Source: a virus
DNA length: 44,324 nt
Reading direction: 5' to 3' (one strand)
IMG/VR virus record: IMGVR_UViG_3300023184_002652
Coordinates: 1 to 44,324 of that record
Below, in pieces: positions 35,048 through 42,159 of this stretch (positions within the stretch are counted from its first letter, which is position 1; every line of letters begins with the position of its first letter). The notes below the pieces were generated by a model, which had not been told where the DNA came from, did not search any database, and saw nothing but the letters and a program-made list of their open reading frames with translations. A program made the translations under genes and the position numbers.

Positions 35048-36560
35048 ACATTTTCCTTGCATTTGCTAGGTCCGGTATATAATCTTGTAATTTAACTTTT
35101 CTGGATTCATCTAATGTATCATTGAATTCATAAAATTTCTTAAGTAATTCTAAATTAACTTTATAATCTGGGTTTGAATAATAACGTAATACCGCATCAA
35201 CCATTGACTTAATCGATCTACCATTTTCATAATAAATTTTAGTGTCCTGACAGCGTTTCATTGATTCGACTACTAATTCAGGATATGGATGATTATAGGG
35301 CCCAAATAATGAATCTAATTCTCCAGACGGTTGAACTAACAAAGTTGATCCCGGGTATTCTTTATCATAAAATTCAAATATTTTATGTATGGTAGTTACA
35401 TTCCAAATAGAAAATACAGTCTGTAGACTTATCCTATGCCCTCTATCTCGTAACTTACGACTATTTTCAATCATCGTATCAAAATCAGTTAACCATCTGA
35501 TATAATTGTTAATCTCTTTATATCCATCATAGCTAAATGCCAAACAAACATTATCAAAATTATCTAATAGATCTAACAAGGTATTACTAAATTTCATACC
35601 ATTAGTGCCGATCAACAGCTCAAAATTAGTATTCTGATTGTCTATACATCTACGCAAGAAATCATAAAACTCAGGCATTATAGTGGGTTCACCGCCACCA
35701 AAGTAAATACGTTTTGCTGATGTAAAATTAATATTATCGTAGTTGGTATTTGTAAAAGTCCATTTCTTTGATTTATCTACTAAATTAATTTTTTTATATT
35801 CTTTGTCTATCAGATGACTCCAATTTGGCGCACACATCCTGCACATCACATTACACTTATTGCTGGGCCTGATTTCAAAAAATACAGGATTTTCAACAGC
35901 CAGAAAATCATCTACAGTATCTAAAGACATCAGCCCAACCCATTCGAGAGTTTCAAATTGTCTTGCGCTTTCAAATCCCATGCCTTCAGATGCATAGCAG
36001 TTACTACAGCGATCTGGCATAGTTTCTCCTTTGATCATTTTCTGTCTTATTGCTGAGTAATCTGGATCGGTGATCCAATTTATGATCTCACTGCTGTTTT
36101 TTATAGGCGCTGAGCTTTTAGGACAGATAGTTGTATAACTGCCAACGTTATCAATCAGTGCAAGGAATGGATAGAAACAAAAACTTTTATTTTCTTTCAG
36201 GAAATTTTTCCACCCAATCAAATGCTGTGAAAGTTGATTGTTGCGATATTCTACAGTATATCCCTCATCTTCTAAATACATCATCAATCTAATAGTAGTC
36301 ACTATGCTTTTAAAATGCGGATAGTCCTCCTTTGGTTGATCTAACATTATCACTCGATCAAAAGACTTTGCAATCTTAGCTATATTGCCTGGGGACAAAT
36401 CAACTACACTGGTATGATAAAATCCATAATCCTTAGGGATAAAATCTTCTCTGCTCACTAATCCGTGATTGATTGAGTCACTGTCTTTGGCCAATCCAGT
36501 GACCAATTGATCTGTTTTTTCTGTTTCGCTACCTATGCAGAAGATTTTTTGAGTAAACAT
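35037..36560 (-). CDS. Radical SAM enzyme with extra N-terminal domain and twitch-like cluster, no. 6
   Basis: A 507-residue protein. Residues 1-120 form an added domain (IFCIGSETEKTDQLVTGL, later SFDRVIMLDQPKEDYPHF) of uncertain type. The auxiliary set is C128, C146, C185 and C188 (CSNC). The radical SAM motif is CNVMCRMC (C236, C240, C243), with FGGGEPTIM near 285-295 and LIGTNGMKF after it. It lies directly after thyA (TAATG overlap), on the opposite strand from the main cluster and probably under the sigma70-type thyA promoter, so it would be made earlier than the cluster enzymes. The gene is AT-rich. The substrate is unknown. Confidence 0.87.
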   Translation of the reverse strand: MFTQKIFCIGSETEKTDQLVTGLAKDSDSINHGLVSREDFIPKDYGFYHTSVVDLSPGNIAKIAKSFDRVIMLDQPKEDYPHFKSIVTTIRLMMYLEDEGYTVEYRNNQLSQHLIGWKNFLKENKSFCFYPFLALIDNVGSYTTICPKSSAPIKNSSEIINWITDPDYSAIRQKMIKGETMPDRCSNCYASEGMGFESARQFETLEWVGLMSLDTVDDFLAVENPVFFEIRPSNKCNVMCRMCAPNWSHLIDKEYKKINLVDKSKKWTFTNTNYDNINFTSAKRIYFGGGEPTIMPEFYDFLRRCIDNQNTNFELLIGTNGMKFSNTLLDLLDNFDNVCLAFSYDGYKEINNYIRWLTDFDTMIENSRKLRDRGHRISLQTVFSIWNVTTIHKIFEFYDKEYPGSTLLVQPSGELDSLFGPYNHPYPELVVESMKRCQDTKIYYENGRSIKSMVDAVLRYYSNPDYKVNLELLKKFYEFNDTLDESRKVKLQDYIPDLANARKMYGI

Positions 36561-37390
36561 TATACAGCCATATCCGCTCGAATAGCACCGTGTGATTGAT
36601 AATTTTCTAATCTAAAGTCGGCCATCTTAAAATCAAGAATGTTTGTAACTTCAGGGTTAATCCACAATGTGGGGAGCGGTAAGGGTTCACGTCCCAGTTG
36701 CTCTTTTACCTGCTCCACGTGGTTCAGATATATGTGTGCGTCGCCAAGCACGTGAACGAACTCTCCTGCCTCAAGCCCACATACCTGCGAGATCATATGT
36801 GTGAGCAAGGAATAGGATGCTATGTTAAAGGGCACGCCCAAGAACATATCGCAGGAACGCTGGTACATCTGACAACTTAACTTACCGTCTGCTGAGACAT
36901 AGAACTGCGCAAAACAGTGACAGGGTGGAAGTGCCATCTGATCTAACTGACCAGGATTCCACGCTGTTAAAATATGTCTACGGCCAAACGGGTCATTACG
37001 TATACCATCAATTAAACCTAATAATTGGTCTACACCTCCAAAGTCTCGCCATTGGACCCCATATACTCGACCAAGATCGCCTTCAAACTTTGCTTTAGGT
37101 TTCCAGTAAGGAGCAAGGGCATTTGGTGTCCAAATAGTAACGACACCCTCGCGAGTGCCGTGTGTGATTTCTGCTAGTCTGCGCTCATCACTTGACCCTT
37201 CAATAAACCAAAGTAGTTCACCTAAACAGGCTTTGAATGCTAACTTTTTAGTAGTTACTGCTGGAAAGCCTTTAGATAAGTCATAGCGTTGTTGCATACC
37301 AAAAACGCCAATAGTGCCTACACCCGTGCGATCTTCTCGCACTGTGCCGTGATTTAGAACGTGATGTAATGCGTCAAGATAGATTCTCAT
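36560..37390 (-). CDS. thyA: Thymidylate synthase ThyA
   Basis: A 276-residue enzyme converting dUMP and methylene-tetrahydrofolate to dTMP and dihydrofolate. Recognisable parts are REDRTGVGTIGVFG (18-31), the LGELLWFIEGSSD region (about 56-68), the catalytic ALPPCHCFAQFYV with C157, and QRSCDMFLGVPFNIASYSLL (177-196). All key residues are in place, so this is an ordinary thymidylate synthase and not a hydroxymethylating relative. The start coincides with the predicted transcription start of its own perfect sigma70 promoter, and no ribosome site is present. DHFR lies upstream and regenerates tetrahydrofolate for it. Confidence 0.97.
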   Translation of the reverse strand: MRIYLDALHHVLNHGTVREDRTGVGTIGVFGMQQRYDLSKGFPAVTTKKLAFKACLGELLWFIEGSSDERRLAEITHGTREGVVTIWTPNALAPYWKPKAKFEGDLGRVYGVQWRDFGGVDQLLGLIDGIRNDPFGRRHILTAWNPGQLDQMALPPCHCFAQFYVSADGKLSCQMYQRSCDMFLGVPFNIASYSLLTHMISQVCGLEAGEFVHVLGDAHIYLNHVEQVKEQLGREPLPLPTLWINPEVTNILDFKMADFRLENYQSHGAIRADMAV

Positions 37391-37396
37391 TGTAAT

Positions 37397-37425
37397 ATTA
37401 TAGCAGATCTGCTATGTGATGTCAA
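37397..37425 (-). promoter_or_regulatory. Perfect sigma70 promoter before thyA
   Basis: On the minus strand, TTGACA (37425-37420) and TATAAT (37402-37397) are separated by exactly 17 bases. Transcription is expected at about 37390, the A of the thyA ATG, which suggests a leaderless message. The -35 begins one base after the DHFR stop. A 16-base palindrome overlaps the -10 and the spacer. Confidence 0.85.
37400..37415. promoter_or_regulatory. 16-base perfect palindrome over the thyA -10 region (operator candidate)
   Basis: ATAGCAGATCTGCTAT reads the same on both strands and covers the 5' end of the -10 hexamer plus part of the spacer. A dimeric repressor bound here would block RNA polymerase. 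The other two sigma70 promoters of the window lack it. No candidate regulator is encoded nearby. Confidence 0.5.
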
Positions 37426-37923
37426 CTAAAAATACTGGCGATTCCAAATTTCGTAGGTGCAATTATTACCTGGGCGCACACCGTAAATACGGAAACAAGC
37501 CAAATACCGTTCTAACTCAATTCGAGTATCGGTGAACCATGCTCCTTTCATACGAGTTAAGTAGACACGTTCTACTATTGATTCAGTAGCCTCATATAAC
37601 TGCTTACCACCGATTATGAACACATCATTTTTTGGATTTTCTCGTTGTATCTGTTTGATATTAGACACAACGTCACCTGGAGCCCATCGCACTAAATGTT
37701 GGTATTCACGATCTACGTGTGAGGAACTTACTACATAGTTGATGCGATTTGGTAGAGGTTTGGGCATCTTGGGGTCTTCCCAGGTACGGCGACCCATGAC
37801 GACGATTTGATTTTCTGTATGCTCTTTGAACCAAGCAAGGTCTTGTGAGTGTTTAGGCCAAGGTAGTGTGCCTCTATTGCCTATGCCGCCTATGCTGGTT
37901 GCGGCTAATATACTACAGATCAT
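37426..37923 (-). CDS. folA: Dihydrofolate reductase
   Basis: A 165-residue enzyme reducing dihydrofolate to tetrahydrofolate with NADPH. Visible motifs are ATSIGGIGNRGTLPW (8-22), VVMGRRTWEDPKMPKPLPNR (41-60), and FIIGGKQLYE (about 100-109), matching the family's active-site loop, NADPH loop and final nucleotide motif. The length is normal. T4 calls its version frd. It partners thyA, which lies directly downstream behind its own promoter. It starts on an ATGA overlap with the 114-residue protein upstream. Confidence 0.95.
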   Translation of the reverse strand: MICSILAATSIGGIGNRGTLPWPKHSQDLAWFKEHTENQIVVMGRRTWEDPKMPKPLPNRINYVVSSSHVDREYQHLVRWAPGDVVSNIKQIQRENPKNDVFIIGGKQLYEATESIVERVYLTRMKGAWFTDTRIELERYLACFRIYGVRPGNNCTYEIWNRQYF

Positions 37924-38264
37924 AGGCCTTTGAGCACCTTGTCAGTCTCAGGTTGAACAGCGTTGACCACTTTATCGATATCAATCAAGAAATCTACATT
38001 TTGTATATACGCATCAAGTTCTACAAATTTCTCGTCGAGCATGGTTTCTATTTCTCCAGGAACCATGCCGTCTAACAAAAGTTTTCTGACATCGATGTCT
38101 ATCTTAGTGCCATCAATTAATTTAACGATGATCTGTTGTAAGATAGTGATAGGAACTTCTTTCTTATCCACACCTTCGACTATGTCTTTCCAACGTTTAG
38201 CAGTATTAAGAGTAATCTTCTTACTACGCTGTGGCTTTTTTGGCAGCTTTGGATTTTCCGACAT
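37920..38264 (-). CDS. Conserved phage protein of unknown function
   Basis: A 114-residue, charged, mainly helical protein. It begins MSENPKLPKKPQRSKKITLN and continues with KRWKDIVEGVDKKEVPITIL, then VRKLLLDGMVPGEIETMLDE. The AAGG site lies 6 bases before the ATG. No motif is recognised. I associate similar short proteins with T4-like marine phages. It overlaps the end of the upstream gene by 41 bases and DHFR by four (ATGA). Confidence 0.75.
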   Translation of the reverse strand: MSENPKLPKKPQRSKKITLNTAKRWKDIVEGVDKKEVPITILQQIIVKLIDGTKIDIDVRKLLLDGMVPGEIETMLDEKFVELDAYIQNVDFLIDIDKVVNAVQPETDKVLKGL

Positions 38265-38886
38265 TAGTAACCTTAGGTTGTGAAAGTTGAGTAGCTTCTT
38301 GTTTTAAGCGTTTAGCTTCTGCTAATAATGCTTTAGCTTCTGCTTCCATCTTGTTAGCTTGTTGTGTGCGTTGTTCTGCTAAATCTGCATCAGTTAACAC
38401 GTTATTAACATCAGCTGACGTAGTTGATGGCACTCCAGTAAACGGTTTAGCTGGTTGTCCAACTTCGCGCCCTTCTTGCACTACACCTTTGATTCCGCGA
38501 TTGGCATCCATATCAGCTAACGCCTGTGCTGCATCACCGCCTTCTTCAATTTTCTTAAGTAAATTATTCAATTCATCCAAGCGACATGTGCTGTTTACTG
38601 TAGGAGTCACTATAACTTGATTACACGGAACTTTCTTTAGATAACCACCTTTATGGATAGTAGTTAAACAGTTTGTGCCATCTGCCATAGTAGCACGGAA
38701 TAGTGCATCTGCAAGTTCTTTAGCGTTTTGACCTATGTCACTTTCTAATACTTTCATAGCTTCGTCATGTATCATCATCGGCAATGAATCTGTATACATA
38801 ACCAGTGCCATATGTTCCTCGTCTGGAACTGTTCTATACACAATAGCAACTCTACGTTGATTGTGCTTGCCTACGTGTTTAATCAT
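38224..38886 (-). CDS. Conserved phage protein with coiled-coil-like tail
   Basis: A 220-residue protein from the ATG at 38886, which has a GAGGA site and overlaps the previous stop. Upstream in-frame codons lie inside the previous gene. Residues 1-120 look folded: MIKHVGKHNQRRVAIVYRTV, the PDEEHMALVMYTDSLPMMIH segment, and CNQVIVTPTVNSTCRLDEL. From about 120 the chain is rich in Ala, Glu, Lys and Gln (AEQRTQQANKMEAEAKALLA) and probably a coiled coil, ending in a basic SKAAKKATA tail. Similar proteins occur in T4-like marine phages, but I know no function. It might be structural or regulatory. Confidence 0.75.
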   Translation of the reverse strand: MIKHVGKHNQRRVAIVYRTVPDEEHMALVMYTDSLPMMIHDEAMKVLESDIGQNAKELADALFRATMADGTNCLTTIHKGGYLKKVPCNQVIVTPTVNSTCRLDELNNLLKKIEEGGDAAQALADMDANRGIKGVVQEGREVGQPAKPFTGVPSTTSADVNNVLTDADLAEQRTQQANKMEAEAKALLAEAKRLKQEATQLSQPKVTNVGKSKAAKKATA

Positions 38887-39121
38887 TTTTATTTTCCTCT
38901 GTTTGCGCTGGTGCAGATGTAAGTGCGCCAGTGCTTTGCAAAAATGCAATTAATTTATTATATAATCCGCCAACTGACTCAAGCTCTTCAGCTTTAAACG
39001 CACCGCGTTGAGACGTTAATTGGATAATTTGCACAACCATTACTAAATCCTGAAGTGACAGACCTGGTGCTGATTGTTGTTGTTCAGCTGCAGTTGCAGC
39101 CGCTTGTTCTTTCTTAGCCAT
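38879..39121 (-). CDS. Small conserved phage protein
   Basis: An 80-residue protein with an Ala/Gln-rich N-terminus (MAKKEQAAATAAEQQQSAPG) and a helical core (LSLQDLVMVVQIIQLTSQRG, then AFKAEELESVGGLYNKLIAF). A strong AAGGAG site lies upstream. It follows a 62-base gap without a gene, which holds only an AT-rich leader and no promoter I can recognise. It overlaps the downstream gene by 8 bases. A small oligomeric or scaffold role is possible but not supported by any motif. Confidence 0.75.
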   Translation of the reverse strand: MAKKEQAAATAAEQQQSAPGLSLQDLVMVVQIIQLTSQRGAFKAEELESVGGLYNKLIAFLQSTGALTSAPAQTEENKND

Positions 39122-39183
39122 TAATAAAACTCTCCTTAGGGGACAATTTTATTTAACAGCTATAAGACCGATGGAAAAATTTC

Positions 39184-39468
39184 TTAAAAGGTGTTTAGAG
39201 TTGGCAGTATAAGGCTGAAGTAGCTGGCTTCACTGGGAAGTTCAAAAGCCACTAACAAATGACGATCTATAGGTTTGCCGCCCGGTGTGCGAGCCACATC
39301 TATGTCACCCACATAGAATCGGCCTTCGAGATTTTCGTACAACCAATCAGTGACTTGTTTTTGGGTGATATAAGGTTCAAATGTGACCTGTTCAAAATGA
39401 GGAGGACAGTGATACATCCTCCTCATCTGGTGCACATTCAGGGGATTTGGTTCACCGTGTTTAAGCAT
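39184..39468 (-). CDS. Small conserved phage protein
   Basis: A 94-residue protein from the ATG at 39468, with an AAGGA site 5 bases upstream and an 8-base overlap with the stop of the metallopeptidase/VWA gene. Longer in-frame starts lie inside that gene and lack such a site. It reads MLKHGEPNPLNVHQMRRMYH, then a HFEQVTFEPYITQKQVTDWL region, and GRFYVGDIDVARTPGGKPID. No domain is recognised. Coupling to the VWA gene suggests related expression. Confidence 0.72.
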   Translation of the reverse strand: MLKHGEPNPLNVHQMRRMYHCPPHFEQVTFEPYITQKQVTDWLYENLEGRFYVGDIDVARTPGGKPIDRHLLVAFELPSEASYFSLILPTLNTF

Positions 39469-40747
39469 ATTCCTTGCTAAGTTCATAATAGGTAGTGATA
39501 CCAAAAGGTGCTTCTTCTTTGTTACCACCATGTACCACAAACAGTGTATCACAGTAGTCTGGATCACCCCATGAATCACCATAGTAACCGTCTGTAAACA
39601 TCACAAACTTCTTAGGAACGATGTCGTGTTCACGCATGAATTCCCAGTTACACATAAACATAGTGCCACCACCACCGTCTGGTTCCCATTCCATGATATC
39701 ATCTAAGTTCTCAGGAGTGAATACAGTTGCATTGTAGACTTCTGTATCGAAGCTCCATAAGTGTAGTCGAAAACCTTGATAACTTTCCATGATGCCCTTG
39801 ATTTCACTAAGAATGTCTCGCAACATTTCATCTGTCATAGAACCTGATGCGTCAATACTTACACAGATATCAATTTCTTTGTCAAAGTCTGAACCAGGCA
39901 TAACAGCATCCATATCCCAACCTTTACGACTTGCACGCATCCAAGTATAGTCAGTGCGCATAGTGCTTTGGATCTGTTGTTGTAGTAGGCTACGCCAATC
40001 AAGTTGTGGTGCTGTTAGATCTTTAATCATACGACGCACACCCATAGGCAAGCTACCTGCGTTCACTGTCTGTGCCGCAGTCATAACAGCTTCTTTGATT
40101 TCATCACGGATCTGTTTCTTTTCTTCTTCAGACAGTTTAGGACGACCTTTACCTGAGCCCTCACCTGGTTTGTTACCATTGCCATTTTCACCTTCGTCGT
40201 CACCATCGCCGTCTAAGTGTTCGTCTAATAGTTGTTCTAATAGGCTACCAACGTCAATCTTGTCAGCATTTTGATATAGGTCATCGTAGACTTCTTCAGC
40301 ACTCCAACCACGATATTTCTGATCGTATAAGCCAACTGGAATCCGCTCACCAATCTTTTGATCTAACAAATCTTGGTTAACACAATAGTCGTCAGCAATA
40401 TTCCAAAGTTGAGGGTCACGTTCGCCACGACGTCCCATATGGTCATATACACAGTGTAATACCTCATGTCCCATTAGAAATTCCAACTGTTTAGCTGGCA
40501 TTTTTTTAAGGAATTCGCTGTTGTAGTAAAACTTACGTCCGTCTGTTGCCGCAGTAGGACACCAGTCATCTGCGTTTACTAACTGTAAACGTGTAGCCAA
40601 ATTACCAAAAAATGGTGCTTTAAGTAATAGGGCGATACGAGCAGTTACGAGTTTCTCACGAACAGCTTTGTCTGTATCTGGATTAGTTTTAACAGCCGCA
40701 TAACCTTTAGCTTTGTTTGATGTTGTGCTTTTTGAATTAGTTGCCAT
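39461..40747 (-). CDS. DUF2201-type putative metallopeptidase with C-terminal VWA domain
   Basis: A 428-residue protein from the ATG at 40747. An ATG at 40765 lies only about 5 bases after the predicted transcription start and has no ribosome site. The N-terminal domain has HEVLH (94-98) plus H103, the HExxH zinc-peptidase signature, and fits the DUF2201 peptidase-like family. A flexible acidic Gly/Asn/Lys linker (about 180-205) follows. The C-terminal VWA domain has the MIDAS motif DASGS (299-303) with T362 and D386. Such proteins are paired with MoxR-type AAA+ ATPases, one of which is encoded at 43248. The pair may act as a chaperone or remodelling machine on metal-binding or virion targets. 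Confidence 0.88.
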   Translation of the reverse strand: MATNSKSTTSNKAKGYAAVKTNPDTDKAVREKLVTARIALLLKAPFFGNLATRLQLVNADDWCPTAATDGRKFYYNSEFLKKMPAKQLEFLMGHEVLHCVYDHMGRRGERDPQLWNIADDYCVNQDLLDQKIGERIPVGLYDQKYRGWSAEEVYDDLYQNADKIDVGSLLEQLLDEHLDGDGDDEGENGNGNKPGEGSGKGRPKLSEEEKKQIRDEIKEAVMTAAQTVNAGSLPMGVRRMIKDLTAPQLDWRSLLQQQIQSTMRTDYTWMRASRKGWDMDAVMPGSDFDKEIDICVSIDASGSMTDEMLRDILSEIKGIMESYQGFRLHLWSFDTEVYNATVFTPENLDDIMEWEPDGGGGTMFMCNWEFMREHDIVPKKFVMFTDGYYGDSWGDPDYCDTLFVVHGGNKEEAPFGITTYYELSKEYA

Positions 40748-40776
40748 TGTATTCACTTTCTTCATTGTATAGTAAC

Positions 40777-40805
40777 ATTATACACTCAAATTAGGTATTT
40801 GTCAA
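40777..40805 (-). promoter_or_regulatory. Perfect sigma70 promoter before the metallopeptidase/VWA gene
   Basis: On the minus strand, TTGACA (40805-40800), 17 bases, TATAAT (40782-40777). The predicted start is near 40770. It stands back to back with the late-type promoter of the plus-strand radical SAM gene. Confidence 0.88.
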
Positions 40806-40820
40806 GCTCAAAAATCGCAT

Positions 40821-40828
40821 AATAAATA
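40821..40828 (+). promoter_or_regulatory. T4-type late promoter motif before the lone radical SAM gene
   Basis: AATAAATA, then four bases, then ATG at 40833. The predicted start falls within a base of the ATG, and no ribosome site is visible, so a leaderless message is likely. It matches the motif used by the virion and modification genes on the same strand. Confidence 0.5.
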
Positions 40829-40832
40829 CCAT

Positions 40833-41837
40833 ATGCCAAAATTTTGTTCTGCTCCCTTTGACACTATCAGTATCCATAAAAATGGTGATGTATCTTCTTG
40901 TATATGTGCAGGATGGCATACATTTAGAGAAAATATGGGTAACATTATCCAAACTCCACTCACTGACATATTTGAAAATCATAGCTTTGAAAAATTTAGA
41001 TCATCTATAGTAGATCAATCGTTCAGATACTGCCTTAAAGACGAGTGTGCCAAACTTTGGAATTTAGACATAGTCGATGATATTAATTCAGCTATCAAAC
41101 GTCCAAAATTACCTACCACAATGAATGTCCAAATTGATCCAAACTGTAATCTAAAATGTGGCAGTTGCAGGAATGAAATCCAGTGGTCCAAACCGGCCAA
41201 TCCTATAGCCGAAAAAATACTTAACAGACTAATAGAAGACTATCAAGATTTTGATCAGCCAGTCTGGTTCCAATGTGATGGAACTGGAGATATTTTTGCC
41301 AGCACTGCTTATCTGAATTTTTTTAAGAGTGATAATTTACCAAAATGCTTCCAATTTAATCTGACCACAAATGGCAATTTAGTTACCAAAAATTTAGACG
41401 TCTTAGAAAAAATTAAAGATCAAATATTTAGTATCTGTGTCAGTTTTGATGCGGCAACTCCAGAAACATATAAAGAGATACGAGGTGGTAAGTTTGAACT
41501 AATTATAGCTGGAGTAAAGGCTATGAAAGATATGGGGATATATAGAGTAAACACATCATTTGTTACACAGAAAAAAAATTATCTTGAGTTATTAGACCAT
41601 TATAACATGTGCAAGGAATTGGGAATTAATTATTCGGGATTATCAAAAATAGATAGATGGCCCCATATGAGTGATCTTTGGTGGGAAGAAAATCGACTTG
41701 ATAATAATCCAGCTGTTGATTATGATTTTTTAATATCTGCATTAAAAACAATCAAACAAGACCCAAAGTTTGGCCTGTGTGGAGGATTAGAAAATCTAAT
41801 AGCTCAAAAAACTATTAGGATTCAAATTGTTCCTTGA
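40833..41837 (+). CDS. Radical SAM enzyme, compact SPASM/twitch-like form, no. 7
   Basis: A 334-residue protein, the smallest of the set. The N-terminal cysteines are C5 (CSAPF), C23 and C25 (SSCICAGW), C67 and C72 (CLKDEC). The radical SAM motif is CNLKCGSC (C105, C109, C112). Instead of GGEP it has QCDGTGDIF near 148-156, and TTNGNLV follows. SFDAATPETYKEIRGGKFEL is a typical late barrel segment. It is the only plus-strand gene between minus-strand blocks, carries its own late-type promoter, and converges on the next gene with a 23-base overlap. The isolated position suggests it was inserted on its own. The substrate is unknown. Confidence 0.87.
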   Translation: MPKFCSAPFDTISIHKNGDVSSCICAGWHTFRENMGNIIQTPLTDIFENHSFEKFRSSIVDQSFRYCLKDECAKLWNLDIVDDINSAIKRPKLPTTMNVQIDPNCNLKCGSCRNEIQWSKPANPIAEKILNRLIEDYQDFDQPVWFQCDGTGDIFASTAYLNFFKSDNLPKCFQFNLTTNGNLVTKNLDVLEKIKDQIFSICVSFDAATPETYKEIRGGKFELIIAGVKAMKDMGIYRVNTSFVTQKKNYLELLDHYNMCKELGINYSGLSKIDRWPHMSDLWWEENRLDNNPAVDYDFLISALKTIKQDPKFGLCGGLENLIAQKTIRIQIVP

Positions 41838-42123
41838 TCAACAGAAACTGTGTAAGTGCCTGTCCAGTCAGGTATATCCTAAAGTAGCTATAGTTAGTTT
41901 CCCAGGCCCATACAGGTCTGGCAGTTGGATCCATAAACCCAATTGAACCAACTTCTCTACTTGGACCAAATGTAGTCCATAACCATTCTCTTGATTTGGA
42001 TAGGCTATTAATGCGTCCTTGTAGATGACCTTCAAAAGACACACGATGAGTGAACCATTGATTGCCTGTGTGTCTGCTGTCTAACTTAGAGATTTTCATT
42101 GAAACCTTTGTGGTCATACCCAT
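41815..42123 (-). CDS. Small conserved phage protein
   Basis: A 102-residue protein (or 100 from the second ATG, two codons later). It reads KISKLDSRHTGNQWFTHRVS, then SREWLWTTFGPSREVG and a C-terminal WAWETNYSYFRIYLTGQALT. The W-x-W-x-x-x-GPSRE pattern reminds me of a family of short phage proteins without assigned role. It starts just after the terminator of the MoxR gene, so it depends on read-through or on a promoter I cannot see. Confidence 0.65.
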   Translation of the reverse strand: MGMTTKVSMKISKLDSRHTGNQWFTHRVSFEGHLQGRINSLSKSREWLWTTFGPSREVGSIGFMDPTARPVWAWETNYSYFRIYLTGQALTQFLLIKEQFES

Positions 42124-42131
42124 ATGAATGT

Positions 42132-42155
42132 AAAAAGCCCCTTGCGGGGCTTTTT
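42132..42155 (-). terminator. Rho-independent terminator after the MoxR-type gene
   Basis: GCCCC, a 4-base loop and GGGGC (42137-42150) form a perfect stem flanked by A5 and T5, so it can end transcription in both directions. On the minus strand the loop is GCAA, the same stable tetraloop as in the 12478 terminator. Confidence 0.9.
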
Positions 42156-42159
42156 CCTA

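Noticed and set aside
36560-37390. Thymidylate-synthase-like hydroxymethylase as a sign of hypermodified DNA made with the cluster enzymes
   Set aside because: The protein has the normal thymidylate synthase motifs, including PPCHC, and DHFR lies beside it. Nothing else in the window points to base modification.
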